DNA of 10,408 bases from Flavobacterium sp. (GTDB taxonomy: Bacteria; Bacteroidota; Bacteroidia; Flavobacteriales; Flavobacteriaceae): positions 1 to 10,408 of the forward strand of contig JAAURU010000085.1 of the NCBI GenBank assembly GCA_012032075.1, written 5' to 3'. This document shows, in pieces, positions 6,819-10,408 of this stretch. The notes beneath the pieces were generated by a model. It was not told the origin of the DNA. It made no database searches and saw nothing but the letters and a program-made list of their open reading frames with translations. Each line of letters begins with the position of its first letter. Within the stretch, counting starts at the first letter, position 1. Made by a program: the position numbers and the translations under genes.

Positions 6819-7358
6819 ATGAAACATATTTTAATATTAATCGTTGCTTTTATAATAGGCTATCAATTATTTGAAATATATCATAATTATTCTTTGTTTG
6901 ATGTATTCATTATCATATCTTGTATAATTTTCTTTGCAATTTTTACAGTTAATTTTATTAAAGATTTTAGTTCATATCAAAAAACAAAATCATTTGTGAA
7001 TTTTTCAGCAACATTTTTAGCTATTTTTTCAGTTTTTATACTTTATTTAATTTACCTTAATTTTAATAACAAAATAAACAAGGAATCAATATTAGTTATT
7101 ATAAATAGAGGAGATATTAATGGAGTTGAAATTGATTTTAAAAAAGATAATACCTGTATTGTAAATAGTTATTCAAACCTTGGTGGTAGTTACTACTATG
7201 GACATTATAAAATTAAAGATAGTATTATTGAAATAATTAATATTAAAGGTAATGATTACAGATTAAACAAATTTTATTTTTCGATGAAAGACAGTATTGC
7301 TTTTCCTTTTATTAATAAGAGTAAAATTGATTATTCGCAAAAATTCTTAATCAAATGA
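6819..7358 (+). CDS. Hypothetical membrane protein with C-terminal beta-rich domain
   Basis: I do not recognise this 179-residue protein. Three hydrophobic segments (about 3-20, 27-48 and 59-81) suggest a membrane anchor. A hydrophilic, beta-rich tail of about 95 residues follows, with GVEIDFKKDNTCIVNSY (about 100-116), GSYYYGHYKIKDSIIEIINI and RLNKFYFSMKDS. The pattern of an F...-C strand, then G.Y.I.DSII, recalls small lipocalin-like or copper-resistance-like sandwich domains in hypothetical proteins of this phylum, but that is only an impression. The start ATG is 5 nt after the DUF6146 stop, and the stop overlaps the next start by four bases (ATGA at 7355-7358). Three genes thus form a translationally tight unit. 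The middle gene is the least conserved-looking and may be a lineage-specific insertion between two familiar families. Confidence 0.8.
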   Translation: MKHILILIVAFIIGYQLFEIYHNYSLFDVFIIISCIIFFAIFTVNFIKDFSSYQKTKSFVNFSATFLAIFSVFILYLIYLNFNNKINKESILVIINRGDINGVEIDFKKDNTCIVNSYSNLGGSYYYGHYKIKDSIIEIINIKGNDYRLNKFYFSMKDSIAFPFINKSKIDYSQKFLIK

Positions 7359-7678
7359 ACAAACTCAAAAAACGCTGGAACATCAATTCTAACTGGCAAT
7401 TATTAATCATTTTTATTGTTTTTTCAATAACAGGTTCAACTGCTGCTTATTTAACTAATCCTGTAACATCATTTATAGGAATTACAAAAGAAAATTTACA
7501 TTGGTCAATTTATTGGCTTTTGCGTATATTAATTTTATTTCCAATTTACCAAGTATTATTAGTTTTTATTGGAGGTATTTTTGGTCAATTTAAATTCTTT
7601 TGGGAGTTTGAAAAGAAAATGCTGTTTCGTATGAAGCTTGGTTTTATAGCTAACTATATTGATAACAAACTAAAATAA
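7355..7678 (+). CDS. DUF6787 family membrane protein
   Basis: A 107-residue inner-membrane protein with two helices (about 15-35 and 49-75). Its characteristic pieces are KLKKRWNINSNWQLLIIF, SITGSTAAYLTNPVTSFIGI, WLLRILILFPIYQVLLVFIGGIFGQFKFFWEFEKKML. I recognise these as the small Flavobacteria family labelled DUF6787, function unknown. Its start overlaps the previous stop by ATGA, so translation is probably coupled. The stop at 7676-7678 runs directly into the hairpin at 7676-7702. The length is the usual one for the family as I recall it, and the gene is intact. Family assignment rests on memory of the GSTAA and FGQFKFFWEFEKKM blocks. Confidence 0.85.
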   Translation: MNKLKKRWNINSNWQLLIIFIVFSITGSTAAYLTNPVTSFIGITKENLHWSIYWLLRILILFPIYQVLLVFIGGIFGQFKFFWEFEKKMLFRMKLGFIANYIDNKLK

Positions 7679-7702
7679 AAAATCCCGAATATTCGGATTT
7701 TA
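7676..7702. terminator. Bidirectional terminator between convergent genes
   Basis: The palindrome CCGAATATTCGG (7685-7696) is extended by AAAATC on the left and ATTTT on the right with one bulged C. Minus-strand transcripts meet the hairpin followed by ATTTTTT, and plus-strand transcripts meet a shorter ATTTT. It lies directly after the DUF6787 stop and 4 bases beyond the restored stop of the convergent small membrane protein. Confidence 0.7.
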
Positions 7703-7705
7703 TGC

Positions 7706-8007
7706 TTATTCTTGTTTCTTAATTTTATATTCGTAAATCCATGTTAGTGTAAATGTAGGAATAAAATCTATAATGGTAAAGCTTCTTCAATAAAACCAAT
7801 AATTCCAGCAACTTTTCCTACTGATCCTTTATACATAAGAACCAATATGAATCCAGAAATAGGAGCCCAAATTACATCTGTAATTTCTGCAAAAACTGGC
7901 ACAATATAACTTAACATTCCAATTAAATCAAAAAGAATACTTAAAATTAATTTTGCTTTTTTGCTCTTATCAATTGGCTTAGTTACTATTTGTACTTCTT
8001 CACTCAT
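7706..8007 (-). CDS. Small conserved membrane protein (one frameshift near the C terminus)
   Basis: This small protein of about 100 residues has two membrane segments (about 20-42 and 45-60) and is of unknown function. It begins MSEEVQIVTKPIDKSKKAKL, then SILFDLIGMLSYIVPVFAEITDVIWAPISGFIL, then MYKGSVGKVAGIIGFIEEALP. I recall Flavobacteria proteins of this type that continue PGTDFIPTFTLTW. Here the first frame stops at 7768-7770 just after EEALPL, but the next frame reads DFIPTFTLTWIYEYKIKKQE and stops at 7706-7708. One base is missing within 7769-7773, leaving five bases where six would encode the two residues between P and D. The repaired gene is exactly 101 codons. Unlike the other shifts here, this site is not a long homopolymer. 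The start is 55 nt downstream of folE with no terminator between, so it may share the msrA-folE transcript. Confidence 0.72.
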
Positions 8008-8062
8008 TTTAAAAATTTAAAAGTTAATTACTTTTACTATTGCAAAACAAGTGCCAAAATAC

Positions 8063-8732
8063 TTAATCTTTTTGAATTAATTTATAAAAATCTTCACGAA
8101 ATTCTTTCTGTTTAAAAACTCCACCATATTGTAAAGTGGAAGTAAAACTACTCTCATCTTTAATTCCTCTACTGGACACACATAAATGCGTGGCTTCAAC
8201 AACTACCATAACGTTATCTGTTTCTAAAACTGTTTTTAATTCGTTAAAGATTTGCATTATCATTCGCTCTTGTACTTGAGGTCTTCTTGCGTAATAATCT
8301 ACAATACGATTCAATTTAGATAAACCAATTACTTTCCCTGAAGAAACATAACCAATGTGCGCTTTACCAACAATAGGTAAAAAATGATGTTCGCAAGTAG
8401 AATTAAAACTAATATTAGCTTCCACTAACATTTTATCATAATGATATGAATTATCAAATACAGATATTTTAGGTTTATTAGCAGGATTCAATCCTGAAAA
8501 AATTTCCTTTACAAACATTTTTGCTACTCTATGAGGAGTTCCTTTCAAACTATCATCTGTTAAATCTAGACCTAGTTCTTTCATAATGATTTTAAAATGC
8601 TCTTCAATTACTTCCATTTTATCCTCATCAGATTTTTTAAAAAGCATCTTTTCGTAAAGGTGTTTCGGCAGAAGTTATTTGGTGATTATCACCAATAATG
8701 TCAAAAATTTCCTTTTCAATTGTTGTGTTCAT
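8063..8732 (-). CDS. folE: GTP cyclohydrolase I FolE (one frameshift near the N terminus)
   Basis: FolE converts GTP to 7,8-dihydroneopterin triphosphate, the first step of tetrahydrofolate and pterin synthesis, as a cytoplasmic zinc decamer. The catalytic core is intact: GLDLTDDSLKGTPHRVAKMF, STCEHHFLP with zinc-binding Cys and the His pair, GLSKLNRIVDYYARRPQVQERM, and HLCVSSRGIKDESS with the second zinc Cys. The core frame starts at an ATG at 8647. The natural N terminus lies in the next frame, beginning at ATG 8732 (MNTTIEKEIFDIIGDNHQIT, then PLRKDAF), and hits TAA at 8638-8640. Dropping one base from the A5 run at 8639-8643 joins DAF to KKSDEDK and gives exactly 222 residues, the normal length. 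If the shift is real, an enzyme of 194 residues from 8647 could still fold. It lies 15 nt after msrA. Confidence 0.92.
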
Positions 8733-8737
8733 AGTAA

Positions 8738-8749
8738 TTTTCCCCTTCT
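8738..8749 (-). promoter_or_regulatory. Shine-Dalgarno-like site that supports the upstream folE start
   Basis: On the minus strand AGAAGGGGAAAA overlaps the msrA stop and lies about 6-13 nt before the ATG at 8732. Purine-rich sites this GC-rich are unusual in this window. It supports the 8732 start over the internal 8647 one and suggests coupling to msrA. Confidence 0.4.
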
Positions 8750-9389
8750 ATTTTAATTTCGATTTATAATATTTTCTAAGTTTTTCTAATTTTGGTGCAA
8801 TTACCATTTGGCAATAGCCTTGTGCTGTATTTTGATTATAATAATTTTGATGATAGTCTTCTGCTGGATAAAATTTTGTTGCAGATGAAACCTGAGTAAT
8901 TATAGGATCATTATACAATTTTTCATTGGTAATCAACTGAATGTAATTTTCTGCTTTTTCTTTTTGTTCTAGTGAATTGTAAAAAATTTCACTTCTGTAT
9001 TGGGTTCCAGCATCTGCACCTTGTCTATTCAAAGTAGTTGGGTTATGAGTACCAAAGAAAATCTCCAATAAATCTTCATAAGCAACTTCTTTAGGATTAA
9101 AGTAAATCTGAATGGCTTCTGCATGACCAGTAGTTCCAGTACAAATTTCTCTGTATGTTGGATTTAATGTCTTTCCTCCTATATAACCTGAAACAACTTT
9201 ATTAACTCCTTTAACTTCTAAAAAAACAGCTTCTGTACACCAAAAACATCCACCTGCAAAAGTGGCAATTTCTAAATTTTCGTTCATTTCAATTTTTATT
9301 GGTTCTTTATATTCTTTTGATACGAATTTCCCTTCTTGTGAATGACAGGATTGGAAAACAAAAAAACAAACTAAAAACAAATACTTCAT
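8748..9389 (-). CDS. msrA: Peptide-methionine (S)-S-oxide reductase MsrA, probable lipoprotein
   Basis: MsrA reduces methionine-S-sulfoxide in oxidised proteins. The 213-residue product has the catalytic block FAGGCFWCTEAVF with nucleophile Cys48, then GYIGGKTLNPTYREICTGTTGHAEAIQI, FFGTHNPTT, NRQGADAGTQYRSEIFY and the C-terminal AEDYHQNYY. GYCQMVI near 187-193 can supply a recycling cysteine, and Cys51 of GCFWC is a further candidate. The start at 9387-9389 gives MKYLFLVCFFVFQSC, a signal peptide with a lipobox-like FQSC and Cys15, so the enzyme is probably envelope-anchored and repairs exported proteins. An in-frame extension to 9443 would add 18 residues across the promoter and is rejected. 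FolE follows 15 nt downstream on the same strand. The gene is intact. Confidence 0.94.
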   Translation of the reverse strand: MKYLFLVCFFVFQSCHSQEGKFVSKEYKEPIKIEMNENLEIATFAGGCFWCTEAVFLEVKGVNKVVSGYIGGKTLNPTYREICTGTTGHAEAIQIYFNPKEVAYEDLLEIFFGTHNPTTLNRQGADAGTQYRSEIFYNSLEQKEKAENYIQLITNEKLYNDPIITQVSSATKFYPAEDYHQNYYNQNTAQGYCQMVIAPKLEKLRKYYKSKLK

Positions 9390-9397
9390 TGCATTTA

Positions 9398-9418
9398 TAT
9401 TTTTGTTTAACAAATATA
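9398..9418. promoter_or_regulatory. Inverted repeat of two -7 motifs upstream of msrA
   Basis: The arms 9398-9407 and 9409-9418 (TATTTTTGTT and AACAAATATA) form an inverted repeat with one mismatch around a single T. The minus-strand arm contains TATATTTG, an exact TAnnTTTG match 21 nt before the msrA ATG. The plus-strand arm TATTTTTG also matches but lies 134 nt before the ABC gene. A second minus-strand match (TATTTTTG) lies at 9433-9440. No well-spaced TTG element was found for any of them. Confidence 0.35.
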
Positions 9419-9538
9419 ATAAATAAGTTAAACAAAAATACATTTTAACTAATATTTATTATTTGATAAATTAAATTCGAGATGGTTTAGAATTAAAAAC
9501 TAGAAAAAAAATAGTTTCTTTGTACAAATGATTTTCTA

Positions 9539-10207
9539 ATGATAAAAGCAGTTAATCTCCATAAATATTATGATTCCCTTCATGTTTTAAAGGGAGTCGA
9601 TTTATATATAAAAAAAGGAGAAATAGTATCTATTGTTGGTGCTTCTGGAGCAGGAAAAACTACTTTGTTACAAATTTTGGGAACATTAGATAAACCTGTA
9701 ATTGAAAACAATACTTTATTAGAAATTAATAATGAAGATATTACTAATTTGAACGATAAAAATTTATCAAAATTTAGGAATATTCATTTAGGTTTTATTT
9801 TCCAATTTCACCAATTATTACCTGAATTCACTGCAATAGAAAACGTTTATATTCCTGCTTTAATTGCAAAAAGAGATAAAAAAGAAGCTGAAAAACAAGC
9901 TGAAAAACTACTGGAATATTTAGGTTTATCGCATCGTTTACATCATAAACCAAGTGAACTTTCAGGTGGTGAACAACAACGTGTTGCTGTTGCAAGAGCT
10001 TTAATTAACAAACCAGCTGTGATTTTTGCTGATGAACCTTCTGGAAATTTAGATACTGCTTCTGCAGAAAATTTACACCAATTATTTTTCAAACTGCGAG
10101 ATGAATTTGGACAAACTTTTGTAATTGTTACCCACAACGAAGATTTAGCAAACATGGCCGATAGAAAATTAGTCATGGTTGATGGTAAAATTGTAAACGG
10201 AAATTAA
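9539..10207 (+). CDS. LolD-like ABC transporter ATP-binding protein
   Basis: This is the cytoplasmic ATPase subunit of a transporter in the LolD/MacB/FtsE group. Its 222 residues carry Walker A GASGAGKT (34-41), the Q-loop Gln89 in [12 protein letters not shown], signature LSGGEQQR (141-148), Walker [13 protein letters not shown] (161-172) and switch His199. [16 protein letters not shown] and DEPSGNLD are typical of the LolCDE lipoprotein-release and MacB groups, and the lack of any fused membrane domain fits LolD. No LolC/E-type permease is visible here, so the partner is elsewhere or the assignment is generic. The ATG at 9539 lies 6 nt after a TACAAATG stretch, and a weak -7 candidate (TTTCTTTG, 9515-9522) lies upstream. 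The following gene starts 6 nt after the stop, so the two are probably co-transcribed. Confidence 0.93.
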   Translation: MIKAVNLHKYYDSLHVLKGVDLYIKKGEIVSIVGASGAGKTTLLQILGTLDKPVIENNTLLEINNEDITNLNDKNLSKFRNIHLGFIFQFHQLLPEFTAIENVYIPALIAKRDKKEAEKQAEKLLEYLGLSHRLHHKPSELSGGEQQRVAVARALINKPAVIFADEPSGNLDTASAENLHQLFFKLRDEFGQTFVIVTHNEDLANMADRKLVMVDGKIVNGN

Positions 10208-10213
10208 TTCTTA

Positions 10214-10408
10214 ATGACGCAAAACGAACTCAAAGAATTCCTTGACGAAAAAGTAGTTTTATACAACAATCCTAATTTTATCGAAAGTGATCCCATTCAA
10301 ATTCCACATTCTTACACTTTAAAAGAAGATATTGAAATATCGGGTTTTTTAGCTGCTACAATTGCTTGGGGAAATCGGAAAATGATTATCAATAAATTCG
10401 AAAAAGTT
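10214..10408 (+). CDS. TIGR02757 (DUF2400) family protein, N-terminal part
   Basis: This gene starts at ATG 10214, is open for 65 codons and is cut by the window end. The visible part is MTQNELKEFLDEKVVLYNNP, then FIESDPIQIPHSYTL, then DIEISGFLAATIAWGNRKMI. The blocks YNxPxFIxxDPIxIPH and DIEIxGFxAAxxAWGNR are the start of the TIGR02757 family (about 255 residues in full), known in Bacteroidetes and some other bacteria. Its function is not established; a distant resemblance to helix-hairpin DNA-repair glycosylase folds has been suggested for such proteins, but nothing visible here tests it. It starts 6 nt after the ABC ATPase stop with no terminator between, the neighbour pair I recall from Flavobacterium genomes. 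Confidence 0.88.
   Translation, partial: MTQNELKEFLDEKVVLYNNPNFIESDPIQIPHSYTLKEDIEISGFLAATIAWGNRKMIINKFEKV

Noticed and set aside
9390..9443. Extension of MsrA by 18 residues
   Set aside because: It crosses the likely promoter, and the internal Met starts a proper signal peptide.
9943..10176. Minus-strand open frame inside the ABC ATPase gene
   Set aside because: It is antisense to the signature and Walker B region, with no family resemblance.

Overview
The window looks like chromosomal DNA of a member of the Flavobacteriaceae (Bacteroidetes). It is very AT-rich. Its proteins read like core Flavobacterium-type families: a carboxypeptidase-regulatory-like secreted protein, a LuxC-type acyl-CoA reductase next to a two-cluster ferredoxin, SerC, an ACT-less SerA, DUF937, DUF6146, DUF6787, FolE, MsrA, a LolD-like ATPase and a TIGR02757 protein. 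Several upstream regions carry the Bacteroidetes -7 promoter motif TAnnTTTG. I see no mobile element, CRISPR array, tRNA or rRNA; this is a housekeeping region, not an island.

Layout. The left part (58-2205) is on the minus strand: a secreted protein with a carboxypeptidase-like regulatory domain, a small DUF3592-like membrane protein, and a ferredoxin that ends at a clear terminator. A 123-bp divergent spacer holding an 18-bp palindrome made of two face-to-face -7 motifs separates the ferredoxin from the plus-strand run. That run is an acyl-CoA reductase (2329-3379), serC (3528-4598), a serA-like dehydrogenase (4696-5652) and a DUF937 gene (5686-6306), closed by a strong hairpin terminator at 6330-6360. 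A second plus-strand cluster follows, DUF6146 lipoprotein, unknown membrane protein and DUF6787 protein (6385-7678), tightly packed with one ATGA overlap. A bidirectional hairpin at 7676-7702 separates it from a convergent minus-strand group, msrA, folE and a small membrane protein (9389 down to 7706). At the right end, diverging from msrA, are a LolD-like ABC ATPase gene and the start of a TIGR02757-family gene, cut by the window edge.

How the genes work together. SerC and the SerA homologue are successive enzymes of the phosphorylated serine pathway and are probably co-transcribed. The ferredoxin and acyl-CoA reductase sit beside them, an arrangement I recall as recurrent in Flavobacteria. 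FolE starts pteridine or folate synthesis and MsrA repairs oxidised methionine; they are 15 nt apart and probably one transcript.

Main caution. Five genes carry six one-base frameshifts, three insertions and three deletions. Five of the six lie in A/T homopolymers. In every case the conserved protein continues perfectly in the next frame, and the corrected lengths come out as exact codon multiples. Uncorrected sequencing error explains this best, with very recent gene decay second. I typed a frameshifted gene CDS where one frame keeps most of the product (the 58-1267 gene, folE, the small membrane protein) and pseudogene where the break splits the core or occurs twice. I do not see a convincing undescribed system here.
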